64,000 nt of DNA from Neoscytalidium dimidiatum (taxonomy: Eukaryota > Ascomycota > Dothideomycetes > Botryosphaeriales > Botryosphaeriaceae), in assembly GCA_037367355.1 (NCBI GenBank), contig CM074704.1:2685803-2749802 (forward strand). Reading direction: 5' to 3'. Below the pieces are notes generated by a model. It made no database searches. It was not told the origin of the DNA and worked only from the letters and a program-made list of their open reading frames with translations. The translations under genes and the position numbers were made by a program. This document shows positions 1 through 11,700 of this stretch, one piece after another. Position 1 is the stretch's first letter; every line of letters begins with the position of its first letter.

Positions 1-1753
1 AAAAACCCGGATGTCGTTGCAGTGTGGATCACATCGGGTACTTACATGCTGCCAAGCAAAGAATACTACGACGACAATGACACAATGAAGAACTATACCA
101 GAGCAATGAGCGGCATGTTTTCAGTAGTGTTAGGTGGCGAGTCCGAGGACTATCGGGAAATTGCGGGAAATGTAATTGACCTGGAAGCTCAGATTGCCCG
201 GGCAGACCGGACCCCAGAGCAGAAGTCGGATGTGACGGTGAGAACCTTCGGCCTAGAGCAGATAGTCCGGTTCTGACCAAGAGTAGTATTCGTATAACCC
301 GATATCGCTTTTCGAGGCTGACGAACTTGCTCCAAACATTTCGTTCACAAAAATCATCGAAGCACTCGTCCCGCAGGGCTACAAGACAGACATGGTCGTC
401 AACGACTCACCACATTATTTCCCAAAGCTTACTACAATCATGCAAAACACGACCGTGGAGGTCATTCATGCATACTTCCAATGGGAGGTGATACAAACTT
501 GGGCATACCGTATCCACGAAGACTTCCGCAAGCCTCTGAAGGATTTCAACGAGTGGCTTGATGGCTTAGACCCGAATTCCCAGAAAAGAGATGGAAAACA
601 TGTTTGGACGAGATTGATAACAACCTCGGGTGGATTGAGAGTTCCTTTTATGTCCGATATCGTTTCAAAGAAACGGCAAAGAGAACGGGCGAGGAAATAT
701 ATGAAGATTTAAGAGACGTTTTCAACAGCAGGCTGAACAATGGATATGATTGGATCGGAGAGTCTTCGAAAGAAGCGGCGAAAGAGAAAAGTAAGATCGA
801 CTGGTTCCCGTGAGCTACTAATAGAGGTATACCATTAACGGGGAGCTTGCAGTCGCAAATATGGTAGCGATGATTGGATATCCGACCAAATCCCCCAATG
901 TTTTCGATCCAGGAATGCTCAGGCAACACTATGGACCGGTTGACGTTGTGAACGACAGCTATTGGGAGAATGGAATAGCATTCAATAAATTCAACATCGA
1001 ATGGTCATGGAGCACTCTTTTGAAGCCTGCGGACAGATTCGAATGGTATGACGGATACACAGTACCTACGGTGAGCAGTAATCGAAACGCTGGAAATCTG
1101 GGTCGTTACATCTAACGAACCACAAGGAGAACGCACAATATTCACCATGGACGAATACGCTGGCCATAACTGCCGGGAGTATGCAGTTCCCCTACTTCGG
1201 TTCCGAGCTTCCCGACCACATAAACTACGGTGCAACTGGCGCGACGATCGGCCACGAGATGACACATGGGTTCGACAACGACGGCCGGGAATACGACGCG
1301 CGAGGCGCCTACAATAACTGGTGGGATAATGCGACGCGTGCCAACTTCGACAAGCGGGCTCAATGCTTTGTGAATCAATTCTCAAAGTATACTGTGCTCG
1401 GTAGCGACGGAGAGGTGACGCACGTCAACGGCGAGCGTACGCTGACGGAAAACATCGCGGACGCGGGAGGCCTGTCCCTGGGGTACGAGGCATGGCAGAA
1501 GCGATCGGCTGGAGACAAAGGCAATAACAAGCTGCTACCGGGCATGGAAGAGTTTACGCCGGACCAGATCTTCTTCTTGGCGTTTACGTCGAATTGGTGC
1601 TACAACGTGCTGCCGGAGCAGTTGGTGGAGTGGGCGAGGACGGACGAACACGCCCCGCCGGAGTACAGGATTATTGGCCCAATGGAAAACTCGCGGGGCT
1701 TCAAAAAGGCGTTCAATTGTCCGGTCCAGGAACCGACGTGCGAGTTGTGGTGA
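1..1753 (+). CDS. M13 (neprilysin-like) metallopeptidase, 3' part, with one frameshift
   Basis: This is the C-terminal part of a zinc endopeptidase of family M13; the 5' end lies outside the window. Exons by phase matching are 1-237, 287-about 580, about 582-790, 853-1070 and 1127-1753. Introns are 238-286, 791-852 and 1071-1126. The zinc site HEMTH sits in GATIGHEMTHGFD, the third ligand Glu in ENIADAGGL, and the protein ends in the family-typical C-x-x-W form (CELW). Upstream, LPSKEYY, YNPISLF, NNLGWI and GYPTKSPNVFD also match M13 proteins. M13 enzymes are usually type II membrane or secreted peptidases that cut small peptides. Near 579-581 the frame slips without an intron: the protein runs GLDPNS, then continues in another frame as EKRWKTCLDEIDNN. 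One missing C in the CCC run would restore continuity. The family assignment is firm; whether the gene is intact is open. Confidence 0.88.
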
Positions 1754-2647
1754 GAGATGTCTCAGAGGTCGGCAGTGACCCCCGATCAGCTTCGTATTCT
1801 GACACTACTTCTTCGTCTTATCGCACTGTTCACTGCTCTCGAGCGCAAGATTGCTCTCGTAATCGATGTTACCAATCAACTATCTCTCGGTATGGGCTGT
1901 TCTAGAGCCGGCCACATTTTATTTAGCATTCATAATGTACCTATGGAAAGTGTAAGGGTGTAGGCACGGAATGCTCGGATCAATGAAGATTGCGTCCCCG
2001 CTGCGGGATAGGGTGGCCAAGTCTATATGACGGCCTTAGGGCTGCGCATACGAGCCCGAGCAGACCACCATCTGATCCTAGCTCTTGTAATCTGTAGGGG
2101 TTCCCCAAACATGCCAGAGATCGTCAATGTACTTTTATGCACGCATCTTCTATTGGACAGGTATGGCTTAGCCACTAACCTAACATGGGAAATTCTGGAC
2201 GTCGGCAAACGGAGACTTGGGGAAGTCTTGGTACCTACACCGTTAGGAGCTCCCAGGTTACATATCAGACCTCGTTCAATTTCTTGGGTATGCGGCTAGA
2301 CTCTTTTTTACTCTATCTCAAGAGAGCGGCATTTTCAATAGCCCTTGAGCATGCGGATCTAAATCACTCGGCAGAGAAAAAGCTACCATGGCTATGGCAG
2401 GATGCAACGTCGTTTAATTCAGCGGCCATTTTCGAAACGGTTTCGAAAACCAGAAGGCATGGTTGGCCATGTACCACCGGGTGTATAGAGGGATCATGGC
2501 TTGGGAGTGGAGGGACCGTCGCTTCCACCGGACAGAGGGGATCGAACGGCTATAAAACGAGACAGTTCTGCTCAAGATGTTTCAAGTTCATCCCATCATC
2601 CTCATCTTCTGGAAGAACATCTTAACAACCCGACCGTCTTCACAAAC
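1754..2647. other. Intergenic region with a TATA-like box
   Basis: I see no convincing gene here. A TATA-like sequence, CTATAAAA, lies at about 2550-2557, roughly 95 bp upstream of the start codon of the small secreted protein at 2648, so this is probably its promoter. The rest has no clear structure. Confidence 0.5.
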
Positions 2648-3038
2648 ATGAAGTTCCTGTCCCTTGCTCTTTTCCTCGTTGCTGCCGTGTCGGCTGCACC
2701 GGTTTCTGACGAAGCGAAAGCTCAGGCACTCGAGCCACGCCAGGACTTCGGTGACCTGGGGCCGAACTGCTGTAGCCCCGAAGATGTGGGTCGGCAAACG
2801 CTGGAACGAGTCCGAGAAAGAGGACAGCAAACACTGACACTTTTCAAGCCATGCATTTGTTAAATGGTAGGATCAGCGAGCACTGCAAGTGTGATTGCGA
2901 GCCGGCATACGCTGGCACCATGGATGGTAGGAACCATATTCGACTTTGTCTAATAACCTAGTAGACTCTTTAACACTTGGTATAGGGACACCTGCTGGTC
3001 GTCATCATCACAACGGCAGACAACGCTGGAGGCTGTGA
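2648..3038 (+). CDS. Small secreted Cys-containing protein, gene model uncertain
   Basis: The ATG at 2648 starts a clear signal peptide (MKFLSLALFLVAAVSAAPVS) followed by LEPRQ, which resembles fungal propeptide ends. Read unspliced, the ORF ends at 2863 and gives 71 residues ending FKPCIC. An alternative uses two introns, 2786-2880 (donor GTGGGT) and 2927-2985 (donor GTAGGA, acceptor TATAG). It keeps phase and gives about 78 residues with a Cys-rich centre (NCC, then HCKCDCEP) and a His-containing tail ending at the TGA at 3036-3038. I prefer the spliced form because it joins two cysteine clusters, but transcripts are needed to decide. A TATA-like box lies about 95 bp upstream. No family is recognised. 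Small secreted Cys-rich proteins are often effectors or antimicrobial peptides; that is inference only. Confidence 0.5.
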
Positions 3039-3322
3039 TGTTGCAGCGGACGCTTCTTTTTTCTCCTCCCGTTTGACTTCGGGTTGGCGCCGTTCCATTT
3101 TCTCAGAGGATTCTTTAAAGTATGCAGGAACAATCAAGTGAACCGTTTGTGTCGTTTCTACCGTTATCCGTGCGCAACCGTGACCCGTCCCATTGAGACT
3201 TAAACAGTGAGGACGGTGACTGATACCACAGCCACGCGATGAAACCCGAGTTACCAGTAACATCGTTCTTTCCACTGAATTCCCACTCCTGCCGTAGCTC
3301 TGTCCCTGGAGACACAACCCCC

Positions 3323-4828
3323 TCAGCTACTCCCATACCGCATCCATTCCTCATCCCGCTCCAACTCCTCCCACACCGGCTCGCTCAGTGCCAGATACAA
3401 ATCGATCTCGCTCCCATCACCAGCGGCCTGCGCCTCCGTCGGCAGCGGGTACCCCAGCCCGTCCACCAGCGAGATGGGCGTGAACGGCGGGGCCACCAGT
3501 GCCGGCGGCACCGGCGGCCCGTCGTCGACGCCCGGCTCGAAGGCCGTGCCGGCGTAGGCGTCGAACTTGTTCCAGGCGCTGATCATGGTGCTGCCGGGGC
3601 GGGCGTCAAAGCCCCAGCGCACGCGGCGCACGTCCGGCTGCGCGGTGATCCAACGCGCGGTGGCGGCGGCGTCGGCCGGGGTCACGCGGCGGGCGAGGTC
3701 GTGGACGGCGGCGGCGACGCGCCAGAGCGGGCCGTCGGCGAGCGCGGCGTGCGGGAGCGGCGCGTACGGTGTCATGAGGCAGTTGAAAGGGGAGGCGGGC
3801 GGCACAGCCAGGCGCGCGCGGTAGTTGACGGAGGTGAGGAAGCTGTGGGAGAGCTGGGAGGAGGCGGTGGAGGGGGCGATGCCCTGGGCGGAGAGGAGGC
3901 GCAGGCGCGCGCGGTAGGTGCGCTGCCAGACGTGCGCGGAGATGGCGTCGAAGGTGGAGACCCAGCTGCTGCCGTCCGGGTTGGTGGCGTGCGCTTTCAG
4001 GGCGGAGAGGTCGGCGCTGGAGAAGCGGAGCACGCGCCCGGTGACGGGTGGAGGGGGTGCTGCGACTGCGGCAGGCTGGGTGGCGGGCTCGGGGACGGCA
4101 TCATCTGAGGTGGTGAAGTGAAGCGGCGGGTTGAACTGAAGGGCGGCGGCGCGCTCTTCGGGAGTCATTTGGTGGAAGAGCTCTGACAGGTAAGGACGGA
4201 GGTGGGGCGGGCTGGCCAGCGTGTTCGTCCGGTAGACTTCGGCGAGGTGTCGCACAAGCTGAAAAAAGCCATCGGCGTCTGACACTGTGTGCAGAGCGCG
4301 CAGGCCGAGCGCAACTCCGCCGCATGCGAAGCGGGTGTGCTGGACGGTCAGGATGGGATCGCTGCAAACGGTGTCCAAAGTTGGCTCAAAGGGGGCGAGA
4401 AGCGCGTTTCCGCCATCAGGCAGATCCGAGAGGAGGATGCGGCCGGTGGTAGATGAGATCTGGTCCAGGCGTGATGTGCACTGGGCTGCATGCAATTCTG
4501 CTCCGGTATTCAGGCGATCGATCTCTCGAACGCCATCGCTCTCGTTGATGTGCAAGCGGCCGGTGAGATGTGGATAGTAATCCAGCAGACGCGATAGGGC
4601 TCGTTCTAGACGCTCTAGAGGAAGCAGCTGCTCGCTCCAGCCTCGTGTGCGGTAGACGAAAACCACTGCGACCGGTATGATGGGGAACACGAGCTGATCA
4701 AGCGGCCCGAGTTTGAACGGCGAGTCGAGTTTAGACAATGACGACTCATTGGCACATCGTATAGCGTGTTTGGAAGCGTAGGTGACTGATTCGGACGTCA
4801 TTGCGGACGAGGATATTGCGCTGGTCAT
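3323..4828 (-). CDS. BAHD-type acyltransferase (transferase family PF02458)
   Basis: This is an uninterrupted 501-residue ORF of typical BAHD length. These enzymes transfer acyl groups from acyl-CoA to hydroxyl or amine groups of secondary metabolites in the cytosol. The catalytic HxxxD motif is visible as HTVSD at about residues 180-184 (LRALHTVSDADGFFQL). N-terminal features include DYYPHLTGRL, typical of the family. The second motif, usually DFGWG in plants, is not preserved; the equivalent stretch appears to be SAWNKFDAYAGTAFEPG, a divergence common in fungal members. Codon use is strongly GC-rich at third positions, and this creates long antisense open frames. A second in-frame Met at residue 10 is an alternative start. 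No neighbour suggests the substrate. Confidence 0.85.
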   Translation of the reverse strand: MTSAISSSAMTSESVTYASKHAIRCANESSLSKLDSPFKLGPLDQLVFPIIPVAVVFVYRTRGWSEQLLPLERLERALSRLLDYYPHLTGRLHINESDGVREIDRLNTGAELHAAQCTSRLDQISSTTGRILLSDLPDGGNALLAPFEPTLDTVCSDPILTVQHTRFACGGVALGLRALHTVSDADGFFQLVRHLAEVYRTNTLASPPHLRPYLSELFHQMTPEERAAALQFNPPLHFTTSDDAVPEPATQPAAVAAPPPPVTGRVLRFSSADLSALKAHATNPDGSSWVSTFDAISAHVWQRTYRARLRLLSAQGIAPSTASSQLSHSFLTSVNYRARLAVPPASPFNCLMTPYAPLPHAALADGPLWRVAAAVHDLARRVTPADAAATARWITAQPDVRRVRWGFDARPGSTMISAWNKFDAYAGTAFEPGVDDGPPVPPALVAPPFTPISLVDGLGYPLPTEAQAAGDGSEIDLYLALSEPVWEELERDEEWMRYGSS

Positions 4829-5643
4829 CGACCAGCCGATATTAGACGCGGCGGTGGAAGTGAAGTAGCGGATCAGGCTGAAGTGCGGTGGTAAAAGGTG
4901 GACGCAGCAGGAGATGGCGACAGGAAAGATGTCTAGAGGTGAGAGGCTGGAATCTGCGATATCAGCGTGATATATAGAGGCACAAACCGATGGCGGCGAT
5001 AGAGCAGAAGGTCCATGCTGAGTGGTGGAGGAGTAGTGTGGTTTCTCTGGACGGCTGGTCAGTATGAATCACTCTGACTAGCGGCGCCGAGCTAAGCCCA
5101 AGATGGGCAACGGCGGCTGTGATCAGGCACTGCAGGGCTGAGCATTTTGTCGGGTGCCTCGTCGAATTCCTCCCCCTTCGCTTTATCTCAGTGGCATATC
5201 AAGCTGCGCCCCCTCGGTGTAAAAGTAAATGCGTATGTAGTATGGTGAACTGTACCCTCATATCAACCCTCCATGCAGTAGGGAATCCCAACCGAATCTG
5301 AAAAAAAAAAAAAAAAAAACAATGAAAACATTAATTACCCTGCGCAAGTACTGCGCTTCGCTTATTTCCCAATTCCAATAAGGACCGGGCTGCTTTGTCG
5401 GCCGCAGACGCCACCCATGCTTATGTACTAAGTTCAAAACCTGTCGTGATGCTGTTCATCCGTTCCCCGAAGCCTCCATTCATTTGCTTTCGCGGTCCCC
5501 ATGCAAGATCGATTTCGCCGGCTCGACTAAGCTCTGGTCCGACGGGCTGTATGGATCTGCATTATGGGAGTCAGCTGCTCTGCCCTTCAAACGCTTGCCG
5601 TACTGAGCAAAAGAGAGAGAGGCGGCTCCTATAGCAGAGCGTC
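4829..5643. other. Intergenic region with poly(A) tract
   Basis: No gene is seen. A run of 19 A residues lies at 5301-5319. The region separates the 5' end of the acyltransferase from the 3' end of the next minus-strand gene. Confidence 0.5.
5301..5319 (+). repeat. Poly(A) tract, 19 nt
   Basis: A pure A19 run lies between the acyltransferase and FLC-like genes. There is no target duplication or retroelement next to it that would make it a retroposon tail. Confidence 0.8.
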
Positions 5644-7683
5644 CTAGCGTGACTTACGTTCGTTCCGGGCCACCATGCCCAAGTGGTCCAGCTCCTCACC
5701 GCCAAACCGATCCCGTGACTTCATGAAAGAGCCGCGGTCGTCCTGGACTGGCTGGTACCGTTTGTCCGGATTCTTGGACACGATGGCGAGATAGGATGCT
5801 GACAGAACAACGATGAGAAGAATGAGAGCCGAGGCCGCGCTGAAGATGAAATACACCACCCCCGCGACTCCAGTGACAATGCCCTGCGCCCATTAGCTCG
5901 AAGCCATACGCTTGGCATCGACGCACTTACCGGTTGACCGAAGATCTGCGTAAAGATGAGGAGTAGGATGGAACCGACGAAATTGACCACGGCGATGAAG
6001 ATGTTGACCACGTTGGTCTTCTTGTCGAAAAACGGCCGGCGGATGCACAGGATGATTAGGTACGCTGCATCCAGTATGATCATGGCGAACGCTTGTGTCG
6101 TGCCGCTGCCCTGCGAGAAAGCGACGAAGAGTCCCTTGACGAAGATGTAGGTGAGGCCGGGGATCATGAAGTAGTAGCAAGCCGTCTTGAACTGCACGTA
6201 AAGAGCGCCCCACCGGGTGAGGAAATCATGGTCGGAGAAGAGCAGGTAGGCCGGCGTCTTGTGCTCCCTGATCGAAATCCTGGCTCTTTGTACGACCCTG
6301 TGGCATGATCGGCCCAGGATGGCCAGCGTCGCCAACAGGGTGATGATGGCAAGGACGACCTCAGCGGCCGAGTCACGCACTGTCAGCTCCCAGCAGCAGA
6401 GCACCACGATCTGGGGGAATGTGATGAGGCCCTGCCGACCAGTTAGCACCAGCCCTGGAAGCATGTCCGGGAAGACTTACGACGCGGATGATGATTCCAC
6501 CAAGGACGGCGCGCCACTTCTCGCGGAATTCCCGCAGCTTGTTGTTGCGGAGCTTTCCGGCCCGCTCCAGACCCGCCACGATCATCTTGAAGATGCACAC
6601 GCAAGCAATGACGACGAGGGTGAACAGGACGAAGAAGATGTAGCCGGTGAGGAAGATGTTGGTGGGCTCGATCCCGGCGCGGAAGCCCACTCTCTCGATG
6701 CCTCGGACCTTGACAGAATTATTCTCCGCATCCTGCTCAGCCCTCTTGGCCAAGTTCTGCACGAGCTCGACCGCCCTCTTGACCATCCTCTTTTGCACTT
6801 GAACCGAAGCCTCGCCCAGCGTTGAGAGAATGGTCGAGGGAGTTCCGCCCGTCGAGCGCTGATACCAGGTCGCCAGGTCCTGGAATGCCTGGAGCCTGGC
6901 GATGCCCATGCTCCACTGGAAATTTTGGGCCCAGGAGTCCACGATCGGAGGGAGATCGACGGCGGTCATGCCGACGTAAGCCTGGGTTTGGAAATAGCTG
7001 AAGAGAGACATGGTGTAAGCGGCCACGTGAGCGGCCGTGTTAGAATGGCCGAGGCTGGAGGCAACGGCAGAGGCAATCAGAGCGGCGACGACAATGACCG
7101 CGGTGGTCCAGCCGACGGCGTGCTGGTACACAGTCTTGCCGTTGGACAGGTCGGCCTCGACGCATGCTCGGGATGTACCCGTGTTTGCATCTTTGATGTA
7201 GATCCTGACTCGGCCGTCGAGATCAGGAACGGTGTAGGCGATGCCTTCGCAATGGTCAGCTCAGCTCTTTCCTCGGTCTTGCAAGCCGTTGGCCGCGAAA
7301 GGAGACGTACCGGGGACACTGGAGATGACGTCCGCATCGAGATCAAGGTTGGACCTGATGTTGATCTGGCCGGTGTTCATGGGACACAACTGCCGGAGGT
7401 CGCCATTCGCGCAAGGGTCGAGGGTCCTCTGGAGGATGCGATATCCATAGGCGTAGATGTCGATTTCGGCGGTCACGTTTCCGGCTATATCCGAAACGCC
7501 GACAATGTTGAAGGCGAGACTTCGGTTTCCGGGGGTGAAAACGACGTTGAAGAGCGTGGCCGACAGGCTGGAGTTGCTCATGCACGGGTTCAGCGAGTGG
7601 GACTGGATCAGCCTCTCCGCAAAGGCGGAGGGCGCGAGCAGAGCAAGCAGCAGCGCGAGCAGCGCTAGCGGCCGTGGAGGCAT
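5644..7683 (-). CDS. FLC/TRP-like integral membrane protein (ML-like + TRP domain)
   Basis: Four exons (7311-7683, 6481-7244, 5931-6431, 5644-5883) join in phase to give 625 residues. Introns are 7245-7310, 6432-6480 and 5884-5930, all GT-AG. The start MPPRPLALLALLLALL is a signal peptide. It is followed by an ML-like luminal domain (SLNPCMSNSSLSATLFNVVF, with VDPxCxNG-like DPCANGDL), then a block of transmembrane helices in the central and C-terminal parts (for example YIFFVLFTLVVIACVCIF and VVNIFIAVVNFVGSILLLIF). This order matches the yeast FLC1-3 and fission yeast pkd2 group, which acts in FAD import to the ER, calcium homeostasis and cell-wall integrity. The C-terminal tail is short and charged (QDDRGSFMKSRDRFGG). 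Which paralogue it is cannot be told. Confidence 0.88.
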
Positions 7684-8730
7684 GACAACGGCAGTTGGTG
7701 GGGGGCGGGTGTGAGAGCGAAGACGCAGTGGGGGAAAGATAACTGCGGTGAGGCGCTCGTGGAGGAAAAAACCGGATACCGAAGGCTGGGCTGTACCAAT
7801 TAGCGCCGCCTTCTGGACGCCTTCGTTCGTATTCCGTGATGACGAGAAACAGCCCGCCCATGGCCGACAATAGCCCGCTTCCGCTGCTCGTGCTTGGCCC
7901 GTCACCCCCGTCGCCCCGTTACCCTGTCGCCGCGTGCTCAGCCACCCCCCTCGCTCTCGCCTGCCCGATCCCCCGATGCTGCTGTTTACATTTTATGTTT
8001 TGGCGAGCGCCTCTCCGACGAAGAGAGAATGCGGTGCCGGAACGGTGCATTCTTGCGGAGTCCACACGTGGGAGCCTCTGAAACGTCGCGCGCCAGCGCA
8101 GCCTGCTCTGTTTGCGTCGTCTCGCGGCGTCTTTGCCGAACCCTCTCCCCTGACACTCGCTAAAACGGGGCCGTCGGAGCGCTGACATCCGAGGAATCGT
8201 TCCACTCGCCGTGGCGGAGCTATTTTTGAGCGGGCTGATTGGAGCGACCGTGTTGACATTCTTGCTGTCTCGGAAAATCAGCGCTGTCCGACGTGCGCGG
8301 TTGGTGAACGCTAGCGCGTGCTATCTGCGTTGGCCCGCGGCTTGGCACGGAAGGACGGGGTGGTGGTGGTGGTGGTGGTGGTGGTGGTGGCTGTTGAGGA
8401 CGTTGGAGAGGGGGGCTTGTGACCCCGCCGGGTAGCTGTGTGGCTAGCTCATCCCAACGGAAGATCTACCATGATCGCGATGCGGGGGATGTACTGTACA
8501 TAGTGCAGTACGCGAATCACACGCACAGCGGTGCAGGGTGCAGGGTGCAGGGTGCTTTGGGTGGCGAACATTTCAGACAGGTGCATCTACAGTACTCTTC
8601 AAGGACGATTGGAAGAGGGTCTAGACGAAAGGAAACAGGCTTCTCCGAACGCACGATGCACGCGTACAACGACAGCCGATCTGATGCTTCAAGAAGCGAG
8701 GAAAGCGCTGTTCTTACCATGCGCGCATCT
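7684..8730. other. Intergenic region with GGT microsatellite and 7-bp direct repeats
   Basis: No gene is supported. A (GGT)n tract of about ten units lies at 8359-8390. A direct repeat GTGCAGG occurs three times in tandem at 8531-8555. The promoter of the FLC-like gene should lie in the left part. Confidence 0.55.
8359..8390. repeat. (GGT)n microsatellite
   Basis: About ten GGT units in a row lie between the FLC-like and GT90 genes, outside any supported coding region. Confidence 0.85.
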
Positions 8731-11700
8731 TCACCCACCTGCTCGAGCTCCGCCTTCGCTCTCCTTCCTCTCCTCACTCGGCACAAACCCGATCGCGTCT
8801 CTCGCATCATCCGTCAGCCTCGCCCACTCCAGCAACAGCCTGAAGAAGTAGACTTCCATATCCTCTTTTCTCAGCACTTTCCTTGCCCACTCCCTCCCTT
8901 CCCTGGCGATCCTCTTTCCCTCCCGGTCCCCCCTTCCCTTCCACTGCACCTCCTTCCCGTCCACGACGCCTTCAAACCCGGAGAAGTATGTCACCGTGGC
9001 CCACAAGCCCTGCAACCGCGGATCCAGCGGGACGAAGTGCAGCCAAGGCGTGACGCGGCCATGCCACCACTCGCGGAACAGCGGGGCCACCTTCAGCGGC
9101 AAGCTGCGGCTGTGCAGGAAGGCGAGGAAGCGGCCGGAGAAGCCGGACCCGTCAGCGTCGACGAGGTAGCGGTGCTGCCAGTGGTCCTGGAAATCCGTCT
9201 TCTCTGGCGCCGTGCCGAAGAGGTCGCGCTCCGCGGCGCAGGCCGGCTCGGCGCAGCGCACCACGTCGCTGACCGAGACGTCGACCGCTGTGGCGTTACG
9301 GAGGAGCGAGGGTGAGACGGGTACGTAGCGCAGCTTGCGATGGTAGCTGGCAACCGGGTGAGGTAGCGGCACGACCTGAGTGTCGTTCGAGATGCTCAGC
9401 GTGTGCACCATGCGTTGGCGGGCCATGCCATGCCAGGCAGTCGAGTCGGCGGCAGCAAATCCCTCCGACGTGGCGCCCCGCCAGAAGACCGTTGCCTTCT
9501 TGTCTTCGAAGACTGGATCGGGATGCTCCTCGGACGGCGCGTACGGCACCCGGTCCATGTAGTTCCAGGCAGAGGGGTAAAGAATATCATTGAATCCCGG
9601 TGCTTTGCTTTGGCTGAAGATGGGTATCAGAGTGTGAGTGCCCACGAAGATGTTCGGCGAGGTGTAGAAACCGTGTAGGTTAGCGAGGTCGGGCTGGTAG
9701 CAGATGTCTGACGCCAGTGTTGAGTTTGCGAAGAAAGCGCCCAGAGAGTGCGGCAGAGCACAAGACGCACAGTAGTTTCGATAGTTCCAGACCTTCTGGG
9801 TACGTGCTGGTGAGCTTGGGGGGCAAGAGACCGTGCCAAATTCATCCCAGATAGAGCGCGAAGACAGTGTCTCGAATCTACCCGAGTCGGATTGGCCCTC
9901 TGGAAGCTCTTTCCAGCCATCTGCACGACTGTGGCCAAAGTCGTTGGCGAGTTCTGAGGGTGGCTTCTCACTGCTTCTGAAGGAGCTTTCCGAATCCGAC
10001 CGCCGGTCCTCCATCTCCTCGAACGGAACGGACACCCGGCATTCATTATTAAGGTTGAATGCCAAGTCCATATCAGGCAACCATCGCCCGAACTTGTCAA
10101 TCATGCTTACCACCCCATCCAGCATCAATCGTTGATTGCGCGGTACGTTCGAGGCAATATGAGCCTTCCCCTCTCGGATGGAGATACCGCCGATGCCTTT
10201 GGAGGGATCGGCTATGGCCTCCCAGGTGCGCTCCCTGATCTCGGCAGGGCTCAACGACCAGTAAGGAAGCAGGTCTTCGTGAATGGAGTCGTAGTCGTCT
10301 ATGATAAGAGATGCATGATCGACAGCGTAAGCATACCAAGCGTCAAAACGAGGGGGCGGATGGCGTTTGTAGCGAGCTGTGTAGTTGGCAGCAGCAGTAT
10401 CGACGGACATGCTCGATGAAGCCCAGGCGAGCCAGCTGTCGTGCCTCTCTTTGGCGTTGTAAACGAGCATGTCAATCGGATGGTACCTAACTTCATCATC
10501 GCCGTGGAAGACTAGCATCATCTGCAAGAGGTATAGAACGGCTAAAGTTGGGTAAAACCCACGAAACCGGGACAGAGAGACGAGCTTTGATGGTACGGTA
10601 GAGATCTCTGAACGTGAGGACCCTGAATGCGAGGACCCGGGAACGGAATAAACGATGAGGCTAATAACCATGCCGCTCAGCGCAAAGACCATTCCTCCAG
10701 GCAGGGGAGGAAACGGATGCGAATGGTTCCAGGTAGAAATGAAGAGAGAGGTGTAGACAAAAGTGAAGAGAACCAAGACGGAGACATTCAGCAGGCCAGC
10801 AGTGCGTATCCGGTATGGGTTAGCTGGGAACAAACGCAGTTAGAACCGTGATACACTTACAGAGTGGAGAGCACAGATCCCAGCAATGGATATCTCAATC
10901 GCCAGCTTGATCGCGCTCGAAGTAAAATGTAGTGGTGTGGGGCTGATCAGACTTCTGGAATGAGACGATCCCCAAGAGTATACGCCAGCACCGATCATAA
11001 TCCATACTGCGGCGGATATCTGCAGAAACCGGTCAGATCCTGACGAAATTACAGACACGGGCACTGGGGAAGTATGACGAAGGTCTGATCTTGATGTGGA
11101 GCTGTAGTCTCTATGAGAGGCAGAAATGCGTGGTGAGAGTCGTCTACCGCGTCCAAATGGCAGTTGTCCGATGCGAAGACTAGCAATGCTTGCAGACTGG
11201 GACTTACTAGGCAAGAGATTCCGAACGAAGAAGCGCCCTTGGTGGTGCTGCTCCAAGATGTCCGCGAGAAAGGGTCTATTAGGTGAAATAAAACTACGGA
11301 AAGGACACCGTCTACCAGAACTCCGGCGACTTGAAGTCGGGGTATCATCGAAAATTGGCGAGAAACATGCGAGCAGATGTATGTGGAGTGGGCGGGTGAG
11401 GCGCGGGTGAGGGTGGCCGAGCTGGACCAGCACAGGAGAGCAACGGCAGCCATGGGTCTCCAGTTACTGGCAGCAATGCCACCGAACAAATCGCCGTACA
11501 CCGTACTGTCCATGTCGTCCTCCTGTTCGCGCGGTTGACGGTGGTGCCGTCTGATTATCCACCAATCGGCCATTGCAACAAACACTGGTACAATCGTCTC
11601 AATCGTGGGGGTGGAGCACTCAATGCCTTGCGTAACCTGGCGTAGGATCTCGATGCGCGTGCACAGGAGGAAGGCGGCAGCGGCGCAGAGCAGCTTCAGG

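Noticed and set aside
3239..4108. 289-codon open frame on the plus strand
   Set aside because: It is antisense to the BAHD acyltransferase and has Gly/Arg-rich low-complexity sequence typical of a shadow frame.
5301..5319. Poly(A) tract as a retroposon tail
   Set aside because: No upstream retroelement body or target duplication is present.
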